A DNA stretch of 64,000 bases from Chloroflexota bacterium (GTDB lineage: Bacteria > Chloroflexota > Chloroflexia > Chloroflexales > Herpetosiphonaceae): positions 62,001 through 126,000 of the forward strand of contig JAIUOC010000001.1 in NCBI GenBank assembly GCA_020161265.1, given 5' to 3'. Each line of letters starts with the position of its first letter. Within the stretch, counting starts at the first letter, position 1. The notes under the pieces are model-generated. The model did not search any database and was not told where the DNA came from. It saw nothing but the letters and a program-made list of their open reading frames with translations. The position numbers and the translations under genes are program-made. Of this stretch, positions 1 through 8,392 are shown piece after piece.

Positions 1-2242
1 CTTGTAGGCTTGCCAACTTTGCTTGTTTGGCAAATAATACAGCTTTCGCACCATCATCATCGATAAGCTCTAGAATTGTCTGAATTGCTGCGGAATGGGC
101 CTGTTCAATCGCAAATTCTCCAATGAATTCCAGACTTCCATTACGGCTTATAGGTTCTTGCAGCGTTTGGGCAATTGCTATGGCTTCGGCCAGATAAGCT
201 TGAGCTTGTTCAAGGTTTATTTGTTGGGCTACATTTGCAGCAAGTTTGGTTAATCCAACAATCCGACACCAATTGTTGGGAATGCTTTGAATAAGCTGCC
301 AAGCAATTGTAAACTCAGCATATTGAATTGCTGTTTCGACAATTTGGCGTAGTTTGGACGATTGATGCTCAGGTTCGCTTAGGCTCTTTGCTGCCTGTGC
401 CATCACGTTAAATATCGTTGTGCGCGGGGTTTTTAATTGGTATTTCAGGCTATGCTCATACAATCGAATTCTTTCTAATGGGTCACGCACCGCTTGAATC
501 CAATCAAGCACCACTTGTTCAGCGCCTAACTCTAGTAAACAACCGACCATTGCGCTGTGATCGGGCGTGCTATCTTCAAGCAAACTAATCCGTAGGAGAC
601 TGTAGCGCCAAAGTTGGGGCAAGCTCTGGATCTTTTGTTCAGTTGTTAGCGTTGTTGCGAGAATTCCCACTTGGCCCCAAATAAGCTGATTGATAACGAG
701 GTTGTTGCTATGGTCGAATTGACGTTGAGCCTTAGGATAAACATCTGTATCAAGAATTTGCCAAAGCCTTGACCATTGCTCGCTCTGCCCAAGATGGGTT
801 GCATAGTGGGTTCGGGCGTAGGCAAGTTGGGCTTGTTCGACCACTGATGCTTGGGCTGTCAACTGGTCACTACACCAAGTCGCTACTTGTTGATCTGCCT
901 GTTTTAGAATTGGCGCATCAAAGGACGCTAAAATAGCTGTTCTGATGCTGGGATCTAGCCAAATAAGGGTATGATCAGCTGGTTGCCAGAGCAAATCGTT
1001 GATCATTGAAATGACTGAATCAATTGTCTGGGAATCGACGTTAAGCAATGTTTCGAGCATAGTGCGACTGATTGGGCTTTGGCATACTGCTAAAATAGCC
1101 AAACAGGTAGTCGTTAATGGGGTTGGCTGTTCAACCTGGTTAATAGCTCCAAGACTCACTTGGGTCGGCTGCGCTTGGTTTGGTAAACGATATTCATTGA
1201 TTTGCAATTGGTTGATGCCTGAATAGCTTGTATCTGCTGCCATTCCCAACACAAATACAAAACCACTAGGCACAATTGGCAAGAACAATGACCAATCTTC
1301 GGCTGATAGATGTTCTAGACCTGCTATATAGATTGTTGCTTCAAAACCCTTTTGGGCCAGCATATACAGGAGCTTCTTGAAGGTTGCGCGAAGTCTATGG
1401 TAATCGCTATCAGAATTCCAGTTCATCGGCAGCCCATACTTTAACGTCAATTGAGCGATCAACGTGCGCAGAATTTTGCGTGCTCCGAGCTGATGTATTT
1501 GTGGGGCGAGAAAATAATATAAATCTGGATTGTTAGGATCGATTAAATTGGCGATCAGCGTGCCAGCCTCGCTGCCAGTTGACCCGCGCAGCAAGAGATA
1601 ACCCCCGGTTTCCCTTAATCCTGCTATTTTATCTTGCAGGATAGTTTGCTGAGCAGAACTATGTCTATAACGCGAACGATAGAGATCAAGCCAGTGGCGT
1701 TGTTCGATCGAGTAGGCTTCGTCTGCAACGCGGGTCAAAGTATTGAAGATCGAGGGTGAAGTATAGTCCTTGCACAGGTCATTGATATGCTCGTGGTACA
1801 AACGCAGGCCATAATCCTGAGCTTGTTTGGCGAGCGCAGCCTCGACCCAGCTGCGTTGGCTTGGTAATAATGCTGGATGCTGTTGCACCTGATCAAGCGT
1901 AAGATATTGAGGGTAACTTATAATTGGTTTAAACAAATCGGGGTTGACGATGTGCAGAATGGTTGCGTGGCCGCATGGTGTACCAGCCACAAAAAGTTGC
2001 AATGTCATGCCAACTGACATGCGACTAGCTTGTTCTTCAAGGCATAAAAAAATCAATGCCCCGGTGGTTGTCTCGCCTGGAAACAAAAATCCTTGGCCTT
2101 CTTTAACAAAATAACAAGACCAATGCTGATTTTGGGCGAAAAAAAGCCGTGAACTACCACTAAAAGGAAAAAGATTAGCAAATCTTTCGCAAAAATCGCT
2201 GTGAAGACAGACTTCAACGTCGATCCGATTATAACCATGCAT
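1..2242 (-). CDS. STAND-like NTPase-fold protein, 3' end outside window
   Basis: An uninterrupted frame runs from an ATG at 2242 to the left edge, about 747 residues, with no stop, so the C-terminus is missing. The first ~200 residues match nothing I recognise. Around residues 213-221 (RGSTGSEAGT) there is a P-loop-like segment that lacks the Walker lysine, and near residue 320 a Walker-B-like strand (IYIAGLEHL) lacks its aspartate. The next ~400 residues are helical and rich in A, Q and L, like the TPR-type tails of STAND proteins. A weak GAGAG ribosome site precedes the ATG. The STAND reading comes from layout and is inferred; the degenerate motifs suggest it may not hydrolyse nucleotide. 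Nothing in the sequence indicates its partner. Confidence 0.55.
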   Translation of the reverse strand, partial: MHGYNRIDVEVCLHSDFCERFANLFPFSGSSRLFFAQNQHWSCYFVKEGQGFLFPGETTTGALIFLCLEEQASRMSVGMTLQLFVAGTPCGHATILHIVNPDLFKPIISYPQYLTLDQVQQHPALLPSQRSWVEAALAKQAQDYGLRLYHEHINDLCKDYTSPSIFNTLTRVADEAYSIEQRHWLDLYRSRYRHSSAQQTILQDKIAGLRETGGYLLLRGSTGSEAGTLIANLIDPNNPDLYYFLAPQIHQLGARKILRTLIAQLTLKYGLPMNWNSDSDYHRLRATFKKLLYMLAQKGFEATIYIAGLEHLSAEDWSLFLPIVPSGFVFVLGMAADTSYSGINQLQINEYRLPNQAQPTQVSLGAINQVEQPTPLTTTCLAILAVCQSPISRTMLETLLNVDSQTIDSVISMINDLLWQPADHTLIWLDPSIRTAILASFDAPILKQADQQVATWCSDQLTAQASVVEQAQLAYARTHYATHLGQSEQWSRLWQILDTDVYPKAQRQFDHSNNLVINQLIWGQVGILATTLTTEQKIQSLPQLWRYSLLRISLLEDSTPDHSAMVGCLLELGAEQVVLDWIQAVRDPLERIRLYEHSLKYQLKTPRTTIFNVMAQAAKSLSEPEHQSSKLRQIVETAIQYAEFTIAWQLIQSIPNNWCRIVGLTKLAANVAQQINLEQAQAYLAEAIAIAQTLQEPISRNGSLEFIGEFAIEQAHSAAIQTILELIDDDGAKAVLFAKQAKLASLQ

Positions 2243-2335
2243 GGTATTTCTCTCAAGGATAAGTGGATGTCGATTCTTCTGCTCAGAAGTTCAATCATCA
2301 TACCATAACAATGCGTTGATTAATCATACGAGAAT

Positions 2336-2380
2336 GCAAAAAGGCCTCAATCTTCCCTGAATAATGGAAGATTGAGGCCT
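2336..2380 (-). terminator. Rho-independent terminator of the luciferase-like gene
   Basis: Perfect 15-bp arms at 2342-2356 and 2366-2380 enclose a 9-nt loop. On the minus strand the stem is followed by a run of five T residues. It lies 13 bases past the stop of the minus-strand oxidoreductase gene. Confidence 0.85.
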
Positions 2381-2392
2381 AGTAATGGGTTA

Positions 2393-3451
2393 TTAGGCGA
2401 TCCGTTTGGCATTAATTCGGTCGCGTGCGGCGGCGACAATTTCAAATGAACGGATACGCGCCGCTTGATCATAAATATTGGCGCTGACCATAATTTCATC
2501 GGCGGCGGTGGCTTTGATAATTTCGCTCAACCGTTGCTCCAAGGTATCGACTGTACCAATCGCGGTGTAGGCTAGCATTGGGCTTTGGGCAAAGGCAAAA
2601 TCCAGGGCTTGGCGTTTAGCCGGATCATTGGTTGGCGCAGGAATTGGGCGTGGCGTGCCGCGTTGAATATCTAAAAAAGCTTGTTGAATGCTGGTAAATA
2701 AATATTGGGCTTCGGCATCAGTTTCGGCTCCAATCACATTAATTGCCACCATAGTATAGGGTTTGGCAAGTTGGGCTGATGGCTGGAAGTGTTGATGATA
2801 CAGTTGCAGCGCATCAAACAAGTGGGTTGGGGCAAAGTGGGCCGCAAAGGCAAACGGCAAGCCTAATTTAGCCGCCAACTGAGCGCTAAATGTGCTTGAA
2901 CCAAGCAACCATAACGGTATGTGCAAGCCAGCCCCTGGGATTGCCCGTAAATATTGGCCTGGGCTTGGCTCGGCAAAATAGGCTTGAAGCTCGCGCACAT
3001 CTTCGGGGAAGCGTTCGGCGCTCGCCATCAGATCGCGGCGCAAGGCCATGGCGGTGCGTCCATCAGTGCCAGGTGCCCGCCCCAAACCTAAGTCGATTCG
3101 GCCTGGGTAGAGCGATTCGAGTGTGCCAAATTGTTCGGCAATCACTAAGGGCGAATGATTGGGCAGCATCACCCCACCTGATCCAACTCGAATTCGTTTG
3201 GTGCCAGCGGCGACATGGCCAATCACGACAGCAGTAGCCGCACTGGCAACATTGGCCATATTATGATGTTCGGCTAGCCAGAAGCGCTTAAAGTTAAGTT
3301 GCTCGGCATGTTGGGCAAGCGCAAGGCTATTCTTAAAGGCTGTGGCAGGGCTGCCGCCCTCGAAAATTGTGGCTAAATCGAGCACCGAAAAGGCGATTTC
3401 GCGGGTGGTTTGGCTGTGGGCCGGGCTTGTTTGACCAACCATGGCTTCCAT
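2393..3451 (-). CDS. LLM-class flavin-dependent oxidoreductase (MsnO8-like)
   Basis: A 352-residue protein of the bacterial luciferase-like monooxygenase superfamily, a TIM-barrel fold that uses reduced FMN. Diagnostic segments are FSVLDLATI near the N-terminus, [45 protein letters not shown] and a C-terminal segment ending in R. These match the group often labelled alkanal monooxygenase alpha-chain-like or MsnO8. The substrate cannot be told from sequence; members are usually single-component FMN enzymes and not true luciferases. It stands alone, with its own terminator. The start could also be the second methionine, four residues in. Confidence 0.85.
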   Translation of the reverse strand: MEAMVGQTSPAHSQTTREIAFSVLDLATIFEGGSPATAFKNSLALAQHAEQLNFKRFWLAEHHNMANVASAATAVVIGHVAAGTKRIRVGSGGVMLPNHSPLVIAEQFGTLESLYPGRIDLGLGRAPGTDGRTAMALRRDLMASAERFPEDVRELQAYFAEPSPGQYLRAIPGAGLHIPLWLLGSSTFSAQLAAKLGLPFAFAAHFAPTHLFDALQLYHQHFQPSAQLAKPYTMVAINVIGAETDAEAQYLFTSIQQAFLDIQRGTPRPIPAPTNDPAKRQALDFAFAQSPMLAYTAIGTVDTLEQRLSEIIKATAADEIMVSANIYDQAARIRSFEIVAAARDRINAKRIA

Positions 3452-3689
3452 GAATACTCCATCTATTGCTAAAATGCTGGAATTAGTTGGGCCAGCATTA
3501 TTCTAGTAATATTGTACCCCCAGTCTGGTTGATTAATCTAGTAATTGCTAGATAATTTTTCGATAAAAAATGATTATGCACAGGAGCCGCAAAGCACTAT
3601 AGCCCAAATTCAGCGGTCAACTCAGCAACATTCTTACAACACAGGCGTACAGCCTCCAGCAATCGCATATTTAGAGAATAAGAGGGTTT

Positions 3690-4250
3690 ATGCGTCACTA
3701 TGTTTTTCTGGGGATTGGTTTACTGATCTTGGTTGGTTGTGGGCAGACCAAGGCTCCGTTGCGTCCAGTTTCAACCTCGGTTTCTCAAGCGGTAATTATT
3801 CAGAATACTCCGCGACCAACCTCAATTCCGCCAGCAGCAACACCTTTGGTTGGCTCAGTTGGTGCTGTATCAAACTTGCGTAGCGAGCCAAACCTGAATG
3901 CCGATATTATTACCACAGTTGATGCTCAAGCCGCGATCATTATTGTGGCCCAGCGTAACGATGCTGATCAGCTCTGGTATCGAGTGCGAGTCAATGATTA
4001 TCACGGTTGGATGCATGCCAGTTTGTTCAATCTATCGGCCCAACAACAAGCACTAATACCTTGGGAACAGGCAATGATCGCGCCATCGCCGATGATTCAG
4101 CCGACCAATCGACCATATGCAACTCAGCGGCCAGCAATTAGTCGCCCAAGAGCTACCGCCAAACCGAGCCGTCCATCGCGACCAGCGGCGACGAGTCGGC
4201 CAACGCAACCCAAACCGCCAACAACCAGCAAGCCACGGCCACGCCGTTAA
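3690..4250 (+). CDS. SH3-domain lipoprotein with basic proline-rich tail
   Basis: A 186-residue exported lipoprotein. The signal MRHYVFLGIGLLILVGC ends in a lipobox with Cys17. Residues ~58-118 form a bacterial SH3 domain (GAVSNLRSEPNLNADII, then WYRVRVNDYHGWMHASLF), a fold that often binds cell-wall peptides. The tail (~125-186) is P/R/S/T/K rich with repeated RP and KP pairs and probably acts as a charged stalk or wall contact. AGAGGG sits five bases before the ATG. Overlapping ORFs in another frame are ignored because only this frame has a signal and domain. Confidence 0.85.
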   Translation: MRHYVFLGIGLLILVGCGQTKAPLRPVSTSVSQAVIIQNTPRPTSIPPAATPLVGSVGAVSNLRSEPNLNADIITTVDAQAAIIIVAQRNDADQLWYRVRVNDYHGWMHASLFNLSAQQQALIPWEQAMIAPSPMIQPTNRPYATQRPAISRPRATAKPSRPSRPAATSRPTQPKPPTTSKPRPRR

Positions 4251-4278
4251 GCCCAGTTAATCAAAACTGGACTTAACG
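4245..4278 (+). terminator. Hairpin at end of SH3 lipoprotein gene
   Basis: Arms 4245-4258 and 4265-4278 (14 bp, one mismatch) with a 6-nt loop overlap the stop codon of the lipoprotein gene. There is no strong T-run, so it may work for both this gene and the converging DUF2277 gene. Confidence 0.6.
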
Positions 4279-4298
4279 TTGCATGCTTCGCCTAATGA

Positions 4299-4568
4299 TT
4301 ATTTGTTGAAGCGCTGTATATTGCGAGCTTGAGCCTTAGCTTTTTCAGTTTCGCGATCTTTGGCGGGGGTACTCGTTTGTAATGCAGCCAACAACGTTTG
4401 GGCATTAGCGGTAATTGCCGTAACTGCCGCTTCAAAGGCTTCGCGATTTGCTGCCGAAGGCTGGTTGAAGCCGCTAATTTTACGCACAAATTGCAGTGCA
4501 GCGGCTTCAATTTCGGCCTCGGTTGCTGGTGGCTCAAAGTTAAACAACGGGCGAATATTACGACACAT
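4299..4568 (-). CDS. DUF2277 family protein
   Basis: An 89-residue protein starting MCRNIRPLFNFEPPATEAEI and containing FVRKISGFNQPSAAN, the hallmark of the small DUF2277 family, whose function is unknown. The length fits the family. It starts six bases after the stop of the DHFR-like gene and has GAGG seven bases before its ATG, so the two are surely co-transcribed. An overlapping 100-residue ORF in another frame shows no family features. Confidence 0.9.
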   Translation of the reverse strand: MCRNIRPLFNFEPPATEAEIEAAALQFVRKISGFNQPSAANREAFEAAVTAITANAQTLLAALQTSTPAKDRETEKAKAQARNIQRFNK

Positions 4569-4574
4569 ATAGCC

Positions 4575-5111
4575 TCACTCTGCAGGCTGCTCAATCCGCT
4601 GATATTTTAACATCGCCACGCCAGTGCTCATGGTGCGGGTTTCTACGAGTTTGAGGGTTGCGGTTGTGCCTGGGTGGAATAAACGCTGGCCTTCGCCGAT
4701 CACGACTGGATAGATCAACAGGCGATATTCGTCGATCAAATTGTGTTTAATCAGGCTATCGGCCAAAACCGTGCTGCCATAAATCAACAAATTTTGTTCT
4801 TCGCGCAACTGGCGAATTTGCTCAATGACATCGCCCTTCAAAAAAGTCGCATTCCACTCAGGTTGCTCAAGCGTGTTGGTTGCCACATATTTCACCAAGT
4901 TATTCATATGCTCAGCACCTTCATCTTTGGATTCGGGCCAAGCTTTAGCAAAACCCTCGTAGGTCACGCGGCCCAAAAGCAGCGCTGTGCATTCAGCCGA
5001 TTCTTCAGCTTTGAAAGCCGAAATATCATCAGACCAATAGGGCATCGACCAACCTGGATTTTCGACCACACCATCGAGCGAAACAAACATTGCTAATACA
5101 ATCTTACCCAT
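4575..5111 (-). CDS. Dihydrofolate reductase / RibD C-terminal family protein
   Basis: A 178-residue member of the DHFR/RibD C-terminal superfamily (YyaP/YwjB-like NADPH-dependent reductases). Visible features are MGKIVLAMFVSLDGVVE at the N-terminus, LLGRVTYEGFAKAWP, NLLIYGSTVLADSLI and EYRLLIYPVVIGEGQRLF. The ATG at 5111 is preferred over a longer frame because AAGGGA stands eight bases before it. The true substrate is not known for these proteins. It leads a two-gene unit with DUF2277 and is divergent from an HxlR regulator that probably controls it. Confidence 0.85.
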   Translation of the reverse strand: MGKIVLAMFVSLDGVVENPGWSMPYWSDDISAFKAEESAECTALLLGRVTYEGFAKAWPESKDEGAEHMNNLVKYVATNTLEQPEWNATFLKGDVIEQIRQLREEQNLLIYGSTVLADSLIKHNLIDEYRLLIYPVVIGEGQRLFHPGTTATLKLVETRTMSTGVAMLKYQRIEQPAE

Positions 5112-5239
5112 TCGTACATTCCCTTTACAGTAGTAGAACACATTTGCTATTTTATAAGCCTTACTTCAAAAAGTCAAGCCTGAATTTCAGGTATACTTAA
5201 TCGAGAATTCTTTTTTTGAAGCAGATTAGCAGTACGTTT

Positions 5240-5896
5240 ATGAATAATCGCAGCTATAACCAATATTGCGGGCTAGCCTATGCCCTTGAACTGCTCGGCG
5301 AACGTTGGACGATTCTGCTCATTCGTGAGTTGGTAGCTGGGCCACGCCGCTTTAAAGATTTGCTGAATGGCTTGCCCGGTATTAGCACCAACCTCTTGAC
5401 TGAACGACTTAAACATCTCGAACAGCATAGTTTGATCGTGCGCCAAGTACTGGCTCCCCCAGCAGGCTCGACCGTCTATGGCCTGACCGATTTGGGTCGT
5501 GGACTTGAACCAAGCTTGATCGAGTTTGGCAAATGGGGCAGCCAATTTGTGCCTGCAAGCAGCGAGCATGTGCATATTTTGACGATTGGTTCTTATGCCT
5601 TGACCCTCAAAACCTTTTTTCGCCCTGAGTTGGCTCAATTTCGCGCAAGTTATCAATGGCATGTCGATGGCGAATTGCTGAGCATCACAATCGATCATGG
5701 TCGATTATATATTCAGCAAGGCCCAAGCCAGCAACCTGATGCGATTATCCACACGACAATTGAGCTTTATTTGCAGCTCTTGCAAGGCGCAATCGGCCCG
5801 CAACAAGCCGTTGATCAAGGTTTGCTGCACATCCAAGGGCAGCTGGTTGCGCTTGAACGCTTCCTCGCCTGCTGTGCAATTAACGCTCCAGCTTAA
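5240..5896 (+). CDS. HxlR-family winged-helix transcriptional regulator
   Basis: A 218-residue regulator. MNNRSYNQYCGLAYALELLG then ERWTILLIRELVAGPRRF and DLLNGLPGISTNLLTERLKHLE is a textbook HxlR winged helix-turn-helix (residues ~8-95). The C-terminal ~110 residues look like an SCP2/sterol-carrier-type domain, as in other long HxlR proteins. I start it at the ATG at 5240 and not the TTG at 5216 because family members begin just before the (R/N)SYxQYCG motif. It is divergent from the DHFR-like/DUF2277 pair, its likely target. Confidence 0.85.
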   Translation: MNNRSYNQYCGLAYALELLGERWTILLIRELVAGPRRFKDLLNGLPGISTNLLTERLKHLEQHSLIVRQVLAPPAGSTVYGLTDLGRGLEPSLIEFGKWGSQFVPASSEHVHILTIGSYALTLKTFFRPELAQFRASYQWHVDGELLSITIDHGRLYIQQGPSQQPDAIIHTTIELYLQLLQGAIGPQQAVDQGLLHIQGQLVALERFLACCAINAPA

Positions 5897-5926
5897 ATTT
5901 GGATAACTATTAACAAATTTAAGGGC

Positions 5927-5990
5927 TTGACAAACCTTTAAATTTCATTAATATAATCGGTATCGTTTCCGGAAACGATACCGATTTTTT
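5927..5990 (+). promoter_or_regulatory. Promoter with overlapping 32-bp perfect palindrome
   Basis: TTGACA at 5927-5932 and TATAAT at 5952-5957 are separated by 19 bp. A perfect 32-bp palindrome (5955-5986; core CGTTTCCGGAAACG) begins inside the -10 box and covers the expected start site, the classic place for a LacI-type repressor. Six T residues follow it, so it could also fold as a terminator for the upstream HxlR gene. The next gene encodes a secreted carbohydrate-type protein, which suits a sugar-responsive repressor. No LacI gene is visible in the window. Confidence 0.75.
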
Positions 5991-6105
5991 ATCGTTGTTT
6001 ATTTGCCAGTGATCAGGTCACCGTTCCACAAGTTCGCCCTAGCATAGTGTCGGATAGCTGTTTTCAAGGATGAAACTGGGTTCTATCCACGGAGGAACGA
6101 ATTGA

Positions 6106-8310
6106 ATGGATACTCATTTTTGGCGTAAATTGGCCGCAGTTGGCTTAGCATGTAGCATTTTGTTTACCTTTATCACGGCGGCTCCTCAAGCGGCGTTTGC
6201 CGCTGCCCCGCTTGGCCAAACGATTTGGCTGCGAGCAATTTCAAGCGGGAAATACGTTTCAGCCGATGTCAATCGCGGAGCCAACTCGCCCTTGGTGGCT
6301 GATCGTGATGCCGCCAATGGTTGGGAGCAGTTTCAAGTCGTTGATGCTGGCAATGGCTATGTTGGCCTGCGGGCGTTGGCAACTGGCAAGTTTGTTTCAG
6401 CCGATCAAAATTTTGCTAACACACCACTCGTTGCCGACCGTAACACGATGAGCGGTTGGGAACAATTTCAATGGGTCGATGTTACGGCTGGTCAAGTCCA
6501 ATTGCGCTCGATTGGCAATAATAATTTCGTTTCCAGCGATCTTAATCTTGGCACCTACGCACCGTTGGTTGCCAACCGACCAACAGCTTCGGGCTGGGAA
6601 ACCTTCAATTGGGGCGTGGTCGGCGTAAATCCAACTCCCAATCCAACCACTCCGCCTGGCACAACCCCCGATTTTGGCCCGAATGTATTGATGTTTGATC
6701 CCTCAATGTCAACTGCCTCGATCCAAACTCAAATCAACAATGTGTATAGCATTCAGCAAAATAGCCAATTTGGCTCAGCTCGCTATACCTTGATGTTCAA
6801 ACCTGGCACCTATAACGGCTTGAACATTCCGGTTGGCTTTTATACCCAATTGCTGGGCGTTGGCACGTCGCCCGATAGCGTCAACATCAACGGTAGTGTC
6901 TATTCAAATGCCTATCTAGGCAACGATAATGCTACCTGTAATTTCTGGCGCGGTGCTGAAGGCCTTGCGATTACTCCTTCGAATGGCACGATGCAATGGG
7001 CAGTCTCGCAGGCTGTGCCATTCCGCCGAATGCACATTCGCGGCAACATGAAGCTCAATCAAAATAATGGTTGGTCGAGCGGCGGCTGGATGTCGGATGT
7101 GTTAGTTGATGGCAACGTCAACTCTGGCACCCAGCAACAATGGATTTCGCGCAATACCCAATGGGGCAGCTGGACTGGTTCAAACTGGAATATGGTGTTT
7201 GTTGGCGTGACCAACCCACCAGCAGGCAGTTGGCCCAACCCACCATACACCAAAGTTGCTCAAACCCCAATTGTGCGCGAAAAGCCCTTTGTTACTGTCG
7301 ATGCTGCTGGCAATTGGGGCGTGCGGGTTCCCTCGCTGCGCACCAACAGCACGGGCATCACATGGGCTGGTGGCTCAACGCCAGGCACGACCATCGCCAT
7401 GAGCCAATTCTTTATCGCCAAACCAAGCGATAGTGCCGCAACAATTAACGCCCAATTGGCCGCAGGCAAACATCTGTTGTTTACGCCTGGGATCTATGCA
7501 TTAAATGATACGATTCGCGTGAATAACCCCAATACCGTGGTGTTGGGCTTGGGCTTTGCAACCTTGCGCCCAACCACGGGCTTGGCCGCGATGACCGTCG
7601 CTGATGTTGATGGCGTGACGATCGCTGGCGTGTTGTTTGATGCTGGCCTGATTAACTCACCAGTTTTGTTGGAAGTTGGACCAAATGGCAGTAATGCTAG
7701 CCATGCTGCTAACCCAATTGTGCTGCACGACGTGATTTTCCGCGTTGGTGGAGCTGCTGCTGGCAAAGCCTCAACCAGCTTCCGAATCAATAGCCACGAC
7801 ACGATTGTTGACCATACTTGGGTTTGGCGGGCCGACCACGGCGACGGCGTGGCCTGGAATAGCAATACAGGTGCAAATGGCGTGATTGTCAACGGCAATA
7901 ATGTGACGATCTACGGCCTATTTGTCGAGCACTACCAACAATATCAGGTGCTTTGGCAGGGCAATGGTGGCCGCGTCTACTTCTATCAATCGGAAATTCC
8001 CTACGACCCGCCAACTCAAGATAGCTGGCGTAGTGCAGCGGGAGTCAACGGTTGGGCCTCATACAAAGTTGCCGATAATGTGACCAGCCACGAAGCTTGG
8101 GGTTTGGGCATTTACAGCGTTTTCACCAACCCTAACATCTGGCTAACTCGGGCGATCGAAGCGCCAAACAACCCCAATGTACGCTTTCACAACATGATTT
8201 CAGTGGCAATTGGAGCCAATGGTGGTATTAGCAACGTGATTAATAATACTGGTGGCTCGACCCAACCCAATGTCACCTACACGCCGAAAGTAACCAATTA
8301 CCCTAATTAA
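6106..8310 (+). CDS. Secreted beta-helix protein with fascin-like N-terminal domain
   Basis: A 734-residue exported protein. A signal peptide (cleavage near AAFA, residue ~33) is followed by three related ~40-residue units with the pattern LRA-(N)-GKFVSAD...PLVADR...GWEQF (residues ~38-170), a fascin-like beta-trefoil probably binding sugars. A PTPNPTTPPG linker leads to a long right-handed beta-helix (~195-734) with pectin-lyase-like motifs such as LLFTPGIYALNDTIRV and NNVTIYGLFVEHYQQY. Close relatives are often labelled adenylyl cyclase; I see no cyclase motif. A role in polysaccharide breakdown is inferred. GGAGGA precedes the ATG by nine bases. Confidence 0.8.
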   Translation: MDTHFWRKLAAVGLACSILFTFITAAPQAAFAAAPLGQTIWLRAISSGKYVSADVNRGANSPLVADRDAANGWEQFQVVDAGNGYVGLRALATGKFVSADQNFANTPLVADRNTMSGWEQFQWVDVTAGQVQLRSIGNNNFVSSDLNLGTYAPLVANRPTASGWETFNWGVVGVNPTPNPTTPPGTTPDFGPNVLMFDPSMSTASIQTQINNVYSIQQNSQFGSARYTLMFKPGTYNGLNIPVGFYTQLLGVGTSPDSVNINGSVYSNAYLGNDNATCNFWRGAEGLAITPSNGTMQWAVSQAVPFRRMHIRGNMKLNQNNGWSSGGWMSDVLVDGNVNSGTQQQWISRNTQWGSWTGSNWNMVFVGVTNPPAGSWPNPPYTKVAQTPIVREKPFVTVDAAGNWGVRVPSLRTNSTGITWAGGSTPGTTIAMSQFFIAKPSDSAATINAQLAAGKHLLFTPGIYALNDTIRVNNPNTVVLGLGFATLRPTTGLAAMTVADVDGVTIAGVLFDAGLINSPVLLEVGPNGSNASHAANPIVLHDVIFRVGGAAAGKASTSFRINSHDTIVDHTWVWRADHGDGVAWNSNTGANGVIVNGNNVTIYGLFVEHYQQYQVLWQGNGGRVYFYQSEIPYDPPTQDSWRSAAGVNGWASYKVADNVTSHEAWGLGIYSVFTNPNIWLTRAIEAPNNPNVRFHNMISVAIGANGGISNVINNTGGSTQPNVTYTPKVTNYPN

Positions 8311-8339
8311 TCTGGGTTGGTTAAATTCAGCGGATTCAA

Positions 8340-8381
8340 AAGCGCGATCTTGCAACCAGCGATGGCTCCAAGATCGCGCTT
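8340..8381. terminator. Hairpin between converging beta-helix and antiporter genes
   Basis: Twelve-base arms at 8340-8351 and 8370-8381 with an 18-nt loop lie between two converging genes and can serve both. No long T-run is present on either side. Confidence 0.6.
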
Positions 8382-8392
8382 CAGTGAATTGT

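Noticed and set aside
2053..2301. 82-codon hydrophobic minus-strand frame
   Set aside because: It is a shadow of the STAND-like frame, which continues open to the window edge.
3545..3883. 112-codon frame before the SH3 lipoprotein
   Set aside because: It overlaps the signal-peptide-bearing lipoprotein gene in another frame and shows no protein-like pattern.
6106..8310. Adenylyl cyclase annotation used for relatives of this protein
   Set aside because: No cyclase catalytic motifs; the sequence shows a secreted beta-helix with fascin-like repeats.
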